Below, piece by piece: positions 26,108 through 35,234 of a stretch of DNA of 64,000 nt. The position numbers and the translations under genes are program-made. This DNA comes from Enterobacter ludwigii. GTDB lineage: Bacteria; Pseudomonadota; Gammaproteobacteria; Enterobacterales; Enterobacteriaceae. The stretch covers positions 2,232,001-2,296,000 of the forward strand of contig NZ_CP017279.1 in NCBI RefSeq assembly GCF_001750725.1, written 5' to 3'. Position 1 is the stretch's first letter; each line of letters opens with the position of its first letter. Under the pieces are notes generated by a model. The model worked only from the letters and a program-made list of their open reading frames with translations. It had not been told where the DNA came from and ran no database searches.

Positions 26108-27025
26108 TCAACTCACCAGCTGCAGCTCACGGTTCTCCAGAGACGGTTTGCTGACCAGCGACATCAGAATCTCTTTTACCGCCTGCGCCTGAGGTGACAG
26201 CGATCCGCGCGCGGACATATTCAGCGACAGCGGTAAGCTCATCGAAGGCGTGGTGATGCGCGCCATCCAGCCGTTTGCCGCGCTGCACAGCGAACGTGCT
26301 GCGGATTCAGGCAGGACGGTCACACCCATACCGCTGGCTATAGCGGCGGTTAGCGTGGAGATGGAATCAATTTCACCGATAATTTTTGCCGTCAGGCGGC
26401 GCAGGGAGAACGCTTCATCCACACGCACGCGCACCGCGCTGTAGTCACGTGGCAGGAAAAGATTCATTTCTGCTACGGCCGTCAGATCGACGCTCTGCCC
26501 CGGACAGTCGCGGGTGCCCACAAGGTAGAGATCTTCTTTCAGCAGCGGCTGGCTGGTGATCCCGGCCACCGGTGAGCGGTCGTACAGCACCGCCATATCC
26601 AGCTGGCCGCTAAGAAGTTTGTCATTCAGCACAGAACCGCTGTTCTCATGCAGGTAAACCAGTACTTCTGGCAGCTCTGCGCGGACGGCCTGCAGCAGCG
26701 GCATGGTAATAGAGGATGCGGCCGTTCCAGGAGCCAGCCCAATGGATACGTGGCCGCTCAGCGTCTGGCCCACGTTATTCACCGCCAGCTGCGCCTGTTC
26801 GCACTGGCGAAGGATGGTGCGCGCATGGGTATAAAGGATTTTGCCTGCTTCCGTTGGCGTCACGCCACGTTTGGTGCGGATCAACAGCTGCTGATCCATC
26901 TCGCCTTCCAGAGTAGCCACCTGCTGGCTCAGCGCAGGCTGCGCGATATGCAGCACTTCCGCCGCTTGAGTCAGGCTGCCGATATCGACGATTTTTACGA
27001 AGTATTTCAGTCGTCTTAAGTTCAT
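26108..27025 (-). CDS. nac: Nitrogen assimilation control protein Nac
   Basis: Nac is a LysR-type regulator made under nitrogen limitation. It couples NtrC/sigma-54 control to sigma-70 genes such as put, hut and ure, and represses gdhA. The 305-residue protein has the N-terminal helix-turn-helix SLTQAAEVLHIAQPALSQQV and the TKRGVTPTEAGKILY stretch, and ends ENRELQLVS, close to E. coli and Klebsiella Nac. Its upstream region carries a textbook sigma-54 promoter and an NtrC site. LysR regulators do not usually act on their own gene through sigma-54, so this promoter supports the identification strongly. Confidence 0.97.
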   Translation of the reverse strand: MNLRRLKYFVKIVDIGSLTQAAEVLHIAQPALSQQVATLEGEMDQQLLIRTKRGVTPTEAGKILYTHARTILRQCEQAQLAVNNVGQTLSGHVSIGLAPGTAASSITMPLLQAVRAELPEVLVYLHENSGSVLNDKLLSGQLDMAVLYDRSPVAGITSQPLLKEDLYLVGTRDCPGQSVDLTAVAEMNLFLPRDYSAVRVRVDEAFSLRRLTAKIIGEIDSISTLTAAIASGMGVTVLPESAARSLCSAANGWMARITTPSMSLPLSLNMSARGSLSPQAQAVKEILMSLVSKPSLENRELQLVS

Positions 27026-27082
27026 TTTGCCCCCTGTTCGAAATGCTGTGCCGGTACTGGCTTTTCATTGTTGATAGGGTTT

Positions 27083-27098
27083 TGCAATATGAATGCCA
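27083..27098 (-). promoter_or_regulatory. Sigma-54 promoter of nac
   Basis: Read leftwards the sequence is TGGCATTCATATTGCA. It has the GG (-24) and GC (-12) elements with exact spacing of the sigma-54 consensus TGGCAC-N5-TTGC, 58 bp before the nac start. Nac is known to be sigma-54 dependent. Confidence 0.9.
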
Positions 27099-27214
27099 GT
27101 TTTACGAAGAGGTCTGATTTGTCGCTAAGCGGCTGAAAATAAGGAAAGCTAATCATAAGCAGCGGTTTTATTACTGAAACAGCAGTTTATGATCTGCCCC
27201 ATTAGAGGTATGTG

Positions 27215-27231
27215 CGCACCATTACGGTGCA
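27215..27231 (-). promoter_or_regulatory. NtrC binding site (enhancer) of nac
   Basis: CGCACCATTACGGTGCA matches the NtrC consensus TGCACC-N5-GGTGCA at all but one end position. It lies about 120-150 bp upstream of the sigma-54 promoter, a usual enhancer distance. It also sits about 70 bp before the tRNA-Asn copy 2 promoter. Confidence 0.85.
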
Positions 27232-27298
27232 TTCCGGCGTCAAAAACGCCATTTTGCTGATTTTGTCAGCAAACGATCAAAAGGCGTTGATCCACCCT

Positions 27299-27327
27299 TT
27301 GACAAGGCCGGCTGACGTCGATAATAT
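27299..27327 (+). promoter_or_regulatory. Promoter of tRNA-Asn copy 2
   Basis: TTGACA (27299-27304), a 17-bp spacer and TAATAT (27322-27327): a near-consensus sigma-70 promoter. A GC-containing discriminator follows, typical of stringently controlled tRNA genes. Confidence 0.82.
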
Positions 27328-27345
27328 GCGCCCCGTTCACACGAT

Positions 27346-27421
27346 TCCTCTGTAGTTCAGTCGGTAGAACGGCGGACTGTTAATCCGTATGTCACTGGTT
27401 CGAGTCCAGTCAGAGGAGCCA
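27346..27421 (+). tRNA. tRNA-Asn (anticodon GTT), copy 2
   Basis: It is identical over 76 nt to copy 1, with encoded CCA. It lies between nac and ldtA, where E. coli has asnV. About 25 bp upstream and 40 bp downstream are also almost identical to copy 1. Confidence 0.98.
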
Positions 27422-27428
27422 AATTTGA

Positions 27429-27456
27429 AAAGCCTGCTTTTATAGCAGGCTTTTTG
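27429..27456 (+). terminator. Terminator of tRNA-Asn copy 2
   Basis: AAAGCCTGCT-TTTAT-AGCAGGCTTT with a following T-run; nearly identical to the hairpins behind the other copies. Read leftwards it can also end ldtA transcription. Confidence 0.85.
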
Positions 27457-27482
27457 CTTTTCTGGGGCAGGTAAAATTGCCC

Positions 27483-28382
27483 TCAGTTGCCGAGCTTAAC
27501 CGGCATCCCTGACCGACGTTCCAGTTCCGCGCCCGCCCCCTCGTTGACAAGCTCGGTTCGCAGCGAGGCAGATATCGGCAAAGGCACTTTCCGGGTCGAT
27601 TCAAATTCCGCCCGGTTCCGTGATAACGGTTCATGTACCTCTACCCAGCGGCTGCCGTCCGGCTCTGTCGTCACTTTAACGGGCTGATCGATAAGCTGCA
27701 CACGGGTGCCTACCGGGACGTTATCGAAAAGATATTTAATGTCGTTATTGCGCAGACGAATACACCCCTGGCTCACCCGCAGTCCGATGCCAAAATTGGA
27801 GTTTGTCCCGTGAATGGCATACAGCCTGCCAATATAAATCGCATACAGGCCCATTGGGTTATCGGGCCCGGCGGGCACGAATGCAGGCAGCGTTTTCCCC
27901 TCTGCCGCATAGGCACGGCGCGTATTCGGCGTAGGAGACCAGGTGGGGCCTTCCTGCTTACGTTCTACCGCCGTGACCCAGTTTCGCGGGGTTTCGCGCC
28001 CGGCCTGACCAATGCCGATGGGTAACACTTCAACGGTATTGCTGCCCGGTGGGTAATAGTAGAGGCGCATCTCTGCCGCATTAACGATAATTCCCTCGCG
28101 GACGGTGTCAGGCAAAATCAGCTGCTGGGGTATCACCAGTTGCGTACCGGATTTAGGCAAAAAAGGATCCACGCCCGGGTTCGCTTCCAGCATATTGCTC
28201 AGACCCTGCCCGTATTGCGCGGCAAACGCTTCGAGCGGTAGCGTATTGTGATCCGGCACGGTAATGGTTTGCGAAGTGCCCACCAGCCGACTGCCTGTCG
28301 GCGGTAAAGGATAACTTACCGCCTGAACGCTCTGGCTGATAAGTAATGCAGCAAGACAACTCAACACATTTATACGACACAT
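27483..28382 (-). CDS. ldtA: L,D-transpeptidase LdtA (ErfK)
   Basis: LdtA links Braun lipoprotein to the meso-diaminopimelate of peptidoglycan in the periplasm. The 299-residue protein has a signal peptide (about 1-22, ending SVQAVS). A LysM-like region follows (residues 37-85: [20 protein letters not shown]). Then comes the YkuD catalytic domain (95-235) with HGT at 191-193 and SQGCIRLRN holding the catalytic C207. It is somewhat shorter than E. coli ErfK (310) at the C-terminus. E. coli has this gene beside asnV, the same context as here. The cobUST genes that follow it in E. coli are absent. Confidence 0.95.
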   Translation of the reverse strand: MCRINVLSCLAALLISQSVQAVSYPLPPTGSRLVGTSQTITVPDHNTLPLEAFAAQYGQGLSNMLEANPGVDPFLPKSGTQLVIPQQLILPDTVREGIIVNAAEMRLYYYPPGSNTVEVLPIGIGQAGRETPRNWVTAVERKQEGPTWSPTPNTRRAYAAEGKTLPAFVPAGPDNPMGLYAIYIGRLYAIHGTNSNFGIGLRVSQGCIRLRNNDIKYLFDNVPVGTRVQLIDQPVKVTTEPDGSRWVEVHEPLSRNRAEFESTRKVPLPISASLRTELVNEGAGAELERRSGMPVKLGN

Positions 28383-28573
28383 ATTCCCTTCCTCAGTCGC
28401 ACCTTGATTTGCTAAGCATAGCGTAGCCGCTTTGCATTACCCATCAGGAAATAAAATCAGTTTGCACACGCGCCCTGGCGCGGTAGTCTCATACGTTCCG
28501 TTTATATGACGGTGGCTATGTGAGTGACCTTTTCTTATACCAATAATTAGAAATACGTGCAGACAGGACAACT

Positions 28574-29890
28574 ATGGACTCCACTCTCACCTCCACACAT
28601 CCCAACGAGGAGACACCTTCGCTCAATCGTGCCCGCCGCGCAGCCCTCGGCAGCTTCGCGGGTGCCGTCGTCGACTGGTATGATTTTCTGCTTTACGGCA
28701 TTACTGCCGCGCTGGTGTTTAACCGCGAATTCTTCCCCCAGATTAGCCCGGCAATGGGTACGCTCGCCGCGTTTGCTACCTTTGGCGTCGGCTTCCTGTT
28801 TCGTCCACTGGGCGGAGTGATCTTCGGCCACTTTGGTGACCGTCTCGGTCGCAAACGCATGCTGATGCTCACCGTCTGGATGATGGGCATCGCCACCGCG
28901 CTGATTGGCGTTCTCCCTTCATTTTCCACCATTGGCTGGTGGGCGCCGGTGCTGCTGGTTACGCTGCGCGCCATTCAGGGCTTCGCGGTAGGCGGAGAAT
29001 GGGGTGGCGCGGCGCTGTTATCCGTTGAGAGTGCCCCGAAGAATAAGAAAGCGTTTTACAGCAGCGGCGTGCAGGTGGGCTATGGCGTAGGTCTGCTGCT
29101 CTCCACCGGGCTGGTGTCGCTGATGAGCCACTTCACCACCGATGAACAATTCCTGAGCTGGGGCTGGCGCATTCCGTTTATCTTCAGCATCGTGCTGGTT
29201 GTCGCTGCCCTGTGGATCCGCAACGGCATGGAGGAATCTGCTGAGTTCGAACAACAGCGGCAAGAACCGCCCGTTGCCAGAAAACGACTGCCGGTGATGG
29301 AAGCGCTTGTCCGGCATCCTGGCGCTTTTCTGAAAATTATCGCCCTGCGCCTGTGCGAACTGCTGACGATGTATATCGTGACCGCATTTGCCCTCAATTA
29401 TTCAACGCAAAATCTCGGTCTGCCCCGCGAGCTGTTCCTGAACATTGGCCTGCTGGTCGGCGGGATCAGCTGCCTGACTATCCCCAGCTTCGCCTGGCTG
29501 GCGGACAGGTTTGGTCGCCGTCGCGTCTATATCACCGGGGCGCTGATTGGCACCCTCAGCGCCTGGCCGTTCTTCATGGCGCTGGAGGCACAGTCGATCT
29601 TCTGGATTGTCTTCTTTGCCATCATGCTCGCTAACATCGCCCACGATATGGTGGTCTGCGTGCAGCAGCCCATGTTTACCGAACTGTTCGGGGCGAGCTA
29701 TCGCTACAGCGGCGCGGGCGTAGGCTATCAGGTGGCAAGCGTGGTCGGCGGCGGGTTTACGCCATTTATTGCCGCCGCGCTGGTGACCTTCTCCGGCGGC
29801 AACTGGCATAGTGTGGCACTTTATCTGCTGGCCGGTTGCCTGCTGTCAGCGGCGACGGCGCTCTTGATGAAAGAGACGAGCCACACCTGA
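28574..29890 (+). CDS. shiA: Shikimate transporter ShiA
   Basis: ShiA is a major-facilitator symporter for shikimate, of the metabolite:H+ symporter group. The 438-residue length equals the E. coli protein. It is almost colinear with it: MDSTLTST...NRARRAALGSFAGAV, the DWYDFLLYGITAALVF first segment, the MFS loop GHFGDRLGRKRML, ALRLCELLTMYIVTAFALNY and GWRIPFIFS. Twelve hydrophobic segments can be followed. It diverges from ldtA, and amn lies downstream as in E. coli. Confidence 0.95.
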   Translation: MDSTLTSTHPNEETPSLNRARRAALGSFAGAVVDWYDFLLYGITAALVFNREFFPQISPAMGTLAAFATFGVGFLFRPLGGVIFGHFGDRLGRKRMLMLTVWMMGIATALIGVLPSFSTIGWWAPVLLVTLRAIQGFAVGGEWGGAALLSVESAPKNKKAFYSSGVQVGYGVGLLLSTGLVSLMSHFTTDEQFLSWGWRIPFIFSIVLVVAALWIRNGMEESAEFEQQRQEPPVARKRLPVMEALVRHPGAFLKIIALRLCELLTMYIVTAFALNYSTQNLGLPRELFLNIGLLVGGISCLTIPSFAWLADRFGRRRVYITGALIGTLSAWPFFMALEAQSIFWIVFFAIMLANIAHDMVVCVQQPMFTELFGASYRYSGAGVGYQVASVVGGGFTPFIAAALVTFSGGNWHSVALYLLAGCLLSAATALLMKETSHT

Positions 29891-29963
29891 TCTCACTTTT
29901 GTTTCACAGGCGTGTGACATACTATCGGGTAGAGTCGCACACCTGTGGAACAAGGAGACAGAG

Positions 29964-31418
29964 ATGAATAATAAGGGCTCCAGCCTGACCCCGGCTCAGG
30001 CACTGGAAAAACTCGATGCACTGTATGAACAGTCCGTCAACGCGCTGCGCAGCGCCATCAGTGAGTATATCGAAACAGGGAAACTCCCCGACGAAAAGGC
30101 CAGAAGTAAGGGCCTTTTTGTTTATCCATCGCTTTCCGTCACCTGGGACGGCAGCGCGACTAACACGCCGAAAACGCGCGCCTACGCACGCTTTACCCAC
30201 TCCGGCTGCTACAGCACCACCGTCACCCGCCCTGCACTGTTCCGTCCTTATCTTGAAGAGCAACTCACGCTGTTGTATCAGGATTACGGTGCGCACATTG
30301 CCGTTGAACCTTCACAGCATGAGATCCCGTATCCGTATGTGATTGACGGTTCGGCATTAACCCTTGACCGCTCCATGAGCGCGGGACTGACGCGCCATTT
30401 CCCGACCACCGAGCTGTCGCAGATTGGCGATGAGACGGCGGATGGTATCTACCACCCGGCAGAATTTTCACCGCTGTCGCACTTTGATGCCCGCCGCGTG
30501 GATTTCTCTCTGGCGCGCCTGCGTCACTACACCGGGACGCCCGTCGACCATTTCCAGCCCTTTGTACTGTTTACCAACTACACCCGCTATGTCGACGAGT
30601 TTGTCCGTTGGGGCTGTAGCCAGATCCTCGACCCGGATAGCCCTTACATCGCGCTGTCCTGCGCCGGCGGGATCTGGATCACCGCGGAAACCGAGGCACC
30701 CGAGCAGGCCATCTCCGACCTGGCGTGGAAAAAGCACCAGATGCCTGCCTGGCACCTGATCACCGCTGACGGCCAGGGGATCACCTTGATTAACATCGGG
30801 GTTGGTCCGTCAAATGCCAAAACCATCTGCGACCATCTGGCGGTATTGCGCCCGGACGTGTGGCTGATGATTGGACACTGCGGCGGCCTGCGTGAAAGCC
30901 AGCTGATTGGCGACTACGTGCTGGCCCACGCCTATCTGCGTGATGACCATGTGCTTGACGCTGTGCTTCCACCGGATATTCCTATCCCGAGCATCGCCGA
31001 AGTGCAGCGTGCGCTGTATGACGCCACCAAAGAGGTGAGCGGTATGCCGGGTGAAGAGGTTAAACAGCGTCTGCGTACCGGTACGGTAGTGACGACGGAT
31101 GACCGCAACTGGGAACTGCGTTACTCCGCCTCCGCGCTGCGTTTCAACCTCAGCCGTGCCGTCGCGATTGATATGGAAAGCGCCACCATCGCCGCACAGG
31201 GATATCGCTTCCGCGTCCCTTACGGCACGCTGCTGTGCGTCTCCGACAAACCGCTGCACGGCGAAATTAAGCTTCCGGGTCAGGCCAACCGTTTCTATGA
31301 AGGGGCAATCTCCGAACATCTGCAAATCGGCATTCGCGCCATTGATTTGCTGCGTGCGGAAGGTGACAGGCTGCATTCCCGTAAATTACGTACCTTCAAC
31401 GAGCCGCCATTCCGCTAA
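29964..31418 (+). CDS. amn: AMP nucleosidase Amn
   Basis: Amn hydrolyses AMP to adenine and ribose 5-phosphate, controlling the adenylate pool. The 484-residue protein has the N-terminal regulatory domain (LEKLDALYEQSVNALR; LSVTWDGSATNTPKTRAYARF). A C-terminal nucleoside-phosphorylase-like domain follows with NIGVGPSNAKTICDHLAVL, IGHCGGLRE and the base-binding AIDMESATIAAQGYRFRVPYGTLLCVSD. A good GGAGA site precedes the ATG. The product ends TFNEPPFR as in E. coli. The next gene starts 18 bp downstream in the same direction, so the two are probably co-transcribed. Confidence 0.97.
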   Translation: MNNKGSSLTPAQALEKLDALYEQSVNALRSAISEYIETGKLPDEKARSKGLFVYPSLSVTWDGSATNTPKTRAYARFTHSGCYSTTVTRPALFRPYLEEQLTLLYQDYGAHIAVEPSQHEIPYPYVIDGSALTLDRSMSAGLTRHFPTTELSQIGDETADGIYHPAEFSPLSHFDARRVDFSLARLRHYTGTPVDHFQPFVLFTNYTRYVDEFVRWGCSQILDPDSPYIALSCAGGIWITAETEAPEQAISDLAWKKHQMPAWHLITADGQGITLINIGVGPSNAKTICDHLAVLRPDVWLMIGHCGGLRESQLIGDYVLAHAYLRDDHVLDAVLPPDIPIPSIAEVQRALYDATKEVSGMPGEEVKQRLRTGTVVTTDDRNWELRYSASALRFNLSRAVAIDMESATIAAQGYRFRVPYGTLLCVSDKPLHGEIKLPGQANRFYEGAISEHLQIGIRAIDLLRAEGDRLHSRKLRTFNEPPFR

Positions 31419-31436
31419 CCAGAACAAGGAATCACC

Positions 31437-33209
31437 ATGCACACCCCATCACGCTTATCGGCCCTGCGCCGGTGGCTACAGGAAAACAATCTTGATGGCA
31501 TGATCGTGCCGCGCGCGGATGCCTGGCAGAGTGAGTATTGCGCGCCGTACGATGAAAAGCTGGCCTGGCTGACGGGCTTTGATGGCTCCGCAGGTCTGGC
31601 ACTGATACTGAAAAACACAGCGCTGCTGTTTGTCGATGGCCGCTATCAGGTTCAGGCTCGCCTTCAGGTCAATATGGATGAAATTGAAATCCACCATCTG
31701 CACAATGAACCGCTGGCCGAATGGCTCACAGCCAACGCCGGGGCCGGCATGCGTATTGGGTTTGAAGCACTGCTGATGACCAATACGGAGTTCGGGCAAC
31801 TGTCTGCAACACCCTGTGAACTGGTTCCGCTCAGTCAGTCGCCGTTTGATACCTTATGGCACGATCGCCCTGCCGCGCCGGCGGGACGTATTCGAGAAAT
31901 GCCGGTGGAGGTCAGTGGCGAAAGCAGCCTCGCCAAACGCCAGCGCGTTGCCGCCGTGCTGGCCGCACACGATGCCGATTATCTGGCCGTGACTCTGCCG
32001 GATAACATCGCCTGGCTGTTGAACGTGCGTGGCGCCGACATCCCATCCAGTCCTGTTCCCCTCTCCTTTGCCCTTCTTGACCGTGACGGTAGCGTGGAGT
32101 GGTTTGTTAACGACAATAAGCTCAGCGAGCTACCCGAGAGCGTGAGAAACGCGTTCAGGATTGCGCCACAGGATGCCTTTATCGAACGCTGCCAGCGACT
32201 GTCACAAGGTAAGCGGGTGATGGTTGATGCCGATTCCGCGCCGGTCGCCCTGCGCTTTGCCATTGAGCCCGAGGGCGAAATAGTCTGGCGAACCGATCCC
32301 ATCACTCTGATGAAAGCCACTAAAAACCCGGTCGAACTTGCCGGGTACCGCGAGTGTCATCACCACGACGGTGCTGCCTGGGTGAATTTCCTGGCCTGGC
32401 TAAGCCGTGAAGTCCCCCTGCGTGAGGCGGCGGGAAAACCGCTGACGGAGCTGGAAGCGCAGGCGCAGCAGCTTGCGTTCCGTAAACAGCAGCCTGGATT
32501 TATTGAGCAAAGTTTTGCCACCATCTCCGCCTCCTCCAGTAATGCGGCGATGTGCCACTATCACTCAAGCGAAGCCAGCAATAAGCCCATCGGTCATCAT
32601 CATTTTTACCTTAATGATTCCGGCGGTCAGTACCATAACGGCACCACTGACGCCACGCGTACGCTGGCATGGGGTAGCGTGCCGCCACAGCAGAAGTTGC
32701 ACTACACCGCAGTACTGAGAGGGTTCCTGTCGTTGATAACCTTACAGTTTCCCTCCGGCAGCCAGGGCCATCAGCTTGATGCCTTCGCGCGTCGCCCGCT
32801 GTGGGAAATGGGGCTGGATTACGATCACGGGACAGGGCATGGGGTAGGACATCAGTTGCTTATCCATGAGAACCCGCATCGTCTCGCCAAAAAGGTTAAT
32901 CCGTGGCCCCTGGTGGCCGGCACCATCATGACTATCGAGCCTGGATATTATCTGGCGGACAGCCATGGGATCCGCATTGAAAACCAGGTGGAGATTGTCG
33001 AAAGCCGTCCGGGATTCTGCACGTTTTCCTCACTGACGCTGATCCCGATCGACCTGAGCCAGGTCGAGTTACAGCTGTTGAACGAACAGGAAAAACAGTG
33101 GCTGGATGATTATCATCAGCAGGTGCGTGAGGCCCTGTTACCGTTGGTCGATAGCGACGCGCGGCACTGGTTGCTTGAGGCGACGATGCCGGTTGGGGTT
33201 AACCACTAG
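31437..33209 (+). CDS. Xaa-Pro aminopeptidase, M24 family (aminopeptidase P-like)
   Basis: The 590-residue protein has three parts: two creatinase-type N-terminal domains (about 1-300, starting LSALRRWLQENNLDGMIVPRAD) and a pita-bread M24 catalytic domain. Metal ligands of the M24B group are visible: the two Asp in DSGGQYHNGTTDATRTL, His in HGTGHGVGHQL, and Glu in TIEPGYYLAD and RIENQVEIV. This fits a long-form aminopeptidase P that cleaves X-Pro N-termini; it is longer than E. coli PepP (441). It is not the gene found after amn in E. coli (yeeN), so this is a lineage difference. A REP-like element and the tRNA copy 3 terminator follow. Confidence 0.88.
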   Translation: MHTPSRLSALRRWLQENNLDGMIVPRADAWQSEYCAPYDEKLAWLTGFDGSAGLALILKNTALLFVDGRYQVQARLQVNMDEIEIHHLHNEPLAEWLTANAGAGMRIGFEALLMTNTEFGQLSATPCELVPLSQSPFDTLWHDRPAAPAGRIREMPVEVSGESSLAKRQRVAAVLAAHDADYLAVTLPDNIAWLLNVRGADIPSSPVPLSFALLDRDGSVEWFVNDNKLSELPESVRNAFRIAPQDAFIERCQRLSQGKRVMVDADSAPVALRFAIEPEGEIVWRTDPITLMKATKNPVELAGYRECHHHDGAAWVNFLAWLSREVPLREAAGKPLTELEAQAQQLAFRKQQPGFIEQSFATISASSSNAAMCHYHSSEASNKPIGHHHFYLNDSGGQYHNGTTDATRTLAWGSVPPQQKLHYTAVLRGFLSLITLQFPSGSQGHQLDAFARRPLWEMGLDYDHGTGHGVGHQLLIHENPHRLAKKVNPWPLVAGTIMTIEPGYYLADSHGIRIENQVEIVESRPGFCTFSSLTLIPIDLSQVELQLLNEQEKQWLDDYHQQVREALLPLVDSDARHWLLEATMPVGVNH

Positions 33210-33224
33210 AAATATCAGGTGGGT

Positions 33225-33252
33225 GCCGGGCGGCGGTTTCGCCTGACCCGGC
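33225..33252. repeat. REP-like palindromic element
   Basis: The stretch begins GCCGGGCGGCGG and ends CCTGACCCGGC, an imperfect palindrome with the composition and internal TTCG of enterobacterial REP units. It lies 15 bp after a stop codon, the usual REP position. A second short GC-rich inverted stretch follows. Confidence 0.7.
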
Positions 33253-33295
33253 TGTAAGCCCGTCGCATCGGGCCTTTTCAGAACGCAGAAAAGCA

Positions 33296-33324
33296 AAAAG
33301 CCTGCTATAAAAGCAGGCTTTTTA
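33296..33324 (-). terminator. Terminator of tRNA-Asn copy 3
   Basis: AAAAAGCCTGCT-TTTAT-AGCAGGCTTTTT, read leftwards, directly after the tRNA. It can also stop rightward transcription from amn and the peptidase gene. Confidence 0.85.
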
Positions 33325-33328
33325 AATT

Positions 33329-33404
33329 TGGCTCCTCTGACTGGACTCGAACCAGTGACATACGGATTAACAGTCCGCCGTTCTACCGACTGAACTACAG
33401 AGGA
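33329..33404 (-). tRNA. tRNA-Asn (anticodon GTT), copy 3, inverted
   Basis: The reverse complement is identical over 76 nt to the other copies and encodes CCA. It lies between the peptidase gene and yeeO in the leftward direction, the orientation of asnW next to yeeO in E. coli. Confidence 0.98.
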
Positions 33405-33422
33405 ATCGTGTGAACGGGGCGC

Positions 33423-33451
33423 ATATTATCGATGCTCCCCGATGATGTCAA
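33423..33451 (-). promoter_or_regulatory. Promoter of tRNA-Asn copy 3
   Basis: Read leftwards: TTGACA (33451-33446), a 17-bp spacer, TAATAT (33428-33423). It has the same elements and spacing as copy 2. Confidence 0.82.
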
Positions 33452-33484
33452 AGGCAGAATGCATATTTCTGACTGTTTGCCGAA

Positions 33485-34960
33485 TTATTCTCCACTTCGC
33501 GCATTTGTCAGGCATTCTGTTGATTCTGTGGTCGTTGGCTCCTGTTTTATTCGCGGGTATTTCCAGAGCCAGCGCCCACTGACCATACGCCAGTAGAACA
33601 ACGCCCCACGCACCGCCCAGTCAAGGAACATCCCCAGCCAGACGCCGACTACCCCCATGCCAAGCATGACCCCGAGCGTGTAACCCACCACCACACGGCA
33701 ACCCCACATGCCGAGCATCGACACCCACATCGCGAAGCGTGCATCGCGTGCCCCTTTCAGCCCGGCAGGCAGAACCCATGAAGCCGCCCAGATGGGCATA
33801 AAGGCCGCATTCAGCCAGATCAGGATCTTAACGACCTCTTTGACATCATCTTCGTGGGTATAAAAAGAGGCCATAAGCCCGGCAAAGGGGGCGCTTCCCC
33901 AGGCGATCAGCGTCAGGCCAATGGTTGACAGCCAGAAGACGTGCCGCAACTGCCGTTCCGCCTGCCCTATCTGCCCTTTTCCCAGCCGTTTACCGGTGAT
34001 GATGGTCGACGCCGAACCGAGGGCGTTGCCCGGCAGGTTTATCAGGGAGGCAATGGAGAAGGCGATAAAGTTACCGGCGATAACGTCAGTCCCCATCCCG
34101 GCGACAAACATTTGCGTCAGCAGCTTGCCCCCGTTAAACAACACGGATTCAATACTGGCGGGAATACCAATTCCCATCACTTCCCAGATAATGGCGAAGT
34201 TAAAGGGGCGGAAATAGCTCTTCAGCGTAAGGCGCAGTGACGGCGTGATCCCCGCCATCAGCACCCCGAGAATGGCGGCCGCACCGATATAACGTGAAAT
34301 CGTTAACCCCAGCCCGGCACCCACGAACCCGAGCCCGTCCCAGGAGAAGACGCCGTAGATCAGCACGCTGCTGATAATAATATTCAGGATGTTCATCCCG
34401 CCGTTTATCAGCAACGGAATTTTGGTGTTGCCCGCGCCGCGCAGCGCGCCGCTGCCAATCAGCGCGATGGCTGCAGCCGGATAACTCAGGACCGTCATTT
34501 CCAGGTAGGTCAGCGCCAGGTCTTTAACTTCATTTGTGGCCTCACCGGCGACAAAATCGATAATTTCCCTGCCGAAATAGTGGATCACCGCCGCCAGCAC
34601 GATCGAGAAAATGGTCATGATCATCAGCGACTGTCGGGCAGCCTCGCGCGCACGTTTAGGATCGAGCTTGCCGAGGCTAAAGGCGACGACAACCGTCGTC
34701 CCGAGGTCAATGGCAGCAAAGAACGAAATAACCACCATGTTAAAGCTGTCCGCCAGCCCGACACCGGCCATCGCCTCTTTACCCAGCCAGCTGACCAGGA
34801 AGGTACTCAGCACCCCCATCAACAGAACGCAGGTGTTTTCCAGGAAAATAGGCACGGCAAGGGGGGTGATTTCACGCCAGAACAGAACACGATAGCTTTT
34901 ACGCTTTGCATACCATGGCGTGCGCATAATCGCCTGGCGTAGGGGGGCAGTGACGTTCAA
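33485..34960 (-). CDS. yeeO: MATE-family efflux protein YeeO
   Basis: YeeO is a MATE transporter; the E. coli protein has been linked to export of dipeptides and flavins. The 491-residue product has about twelve hydrophobic segments in two related halves, with conserved MATE stretches ALIGSGALRGAGNTKIP and NLPGNALGSASTIITGKRLGKG. It starts later than the annotated E. coli protein (547 residues), mainly at the N-terminus; the ATG at 34960 keeps all membrane segments. It is flanked by two tRNA-Asn genes in opposite orientation, exactly as in E. coli (asnW and asnU). Confidence 0.93.
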   Translation of the reverse strand: MNVTAPLRQAIMRTPWYAKRKSYRVLFWREITPLAVPIFLENTCVLLMGVLSTFLVSWLGKEAMAGVGLADSFNMVVISFFAAIDLGTTVVVAFSLGKLDPKRAREAARQSLMIMTIFSIVLAAVIHYFGREIIDFVAGEATNEVKDLALTYLEMTVLSYPAAAIALIGSGALRGAGNTKIPLLINGGMNILNIIISSVLIYGVFSWDGLGFVGAGLGLTISRYIGAAAILGVLMAGITPSLRLTLKSYFRPFNFAIIWEVMGIGIPASIESVLFNGGKLLTQMFVAGMGTDVIAGNFIAFSIASLINLPGNALGSASTIITGKRLGKGQIGQAERQLRHVFWLSTIGLTLIAWGSAPFAGLMASFYTHEDDVKEVVKILIWLNAAFMPIWAASWVLPAGLKGARDARFAMWVSMLGMWGCRVVVGYTLGVMLGMGVVGVWLGMFLDWAVRGALFYWRMVSGRWLWKYPRIKQEPTTTESTECLTNARSGE

Positions 34961-35109
34961 AATGGACCTTAACGAGAAAGTTGAAACTCCATTTCAAATG
35001 ATGGGGGAGAAATGCTAAACCTGCAAAGTATTTTCCATAAAAAGATGTGTGGATTTACAACAAACTGTCGACAGAATCATCAATCGATTGCTAATCGCTA
35101 AGATCAGGT

Positions 35110-35137
35110 TTGACAAAACTTTTTTCGCCGCTAAGAT
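35110..35137 (+). promoter_or_regulatory. Promoter of tRNA-Asn copy 4
   Basis: TTGACA (35110-35115), a 16-bp spacer, TAAGAT (35132-35137). The upstream sequence differs from copies 1-3. Confidence 0.75.
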
Positions 35138-35153
35138 ATGCCTCCACAACGAT

Positions 35154-35229
35154 TCCTCTGTAGTTCAGTCGGTAGAACGGCGGACTGTTAATCCGTATGT
35201 CACTGGTTCGAGTCCAGTCAGAGGAGCCA
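35154..35229 (+). tRNA. tRNA-Asn (anticodon GTT), copy 4
   Basis: It is identical over 76 nt to the other three copies, with encoded CCA. It forms an inverted pair with copy 3 around yeeO. Confidence 0.98.
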
Positions 35230-35234
35230 AATTT

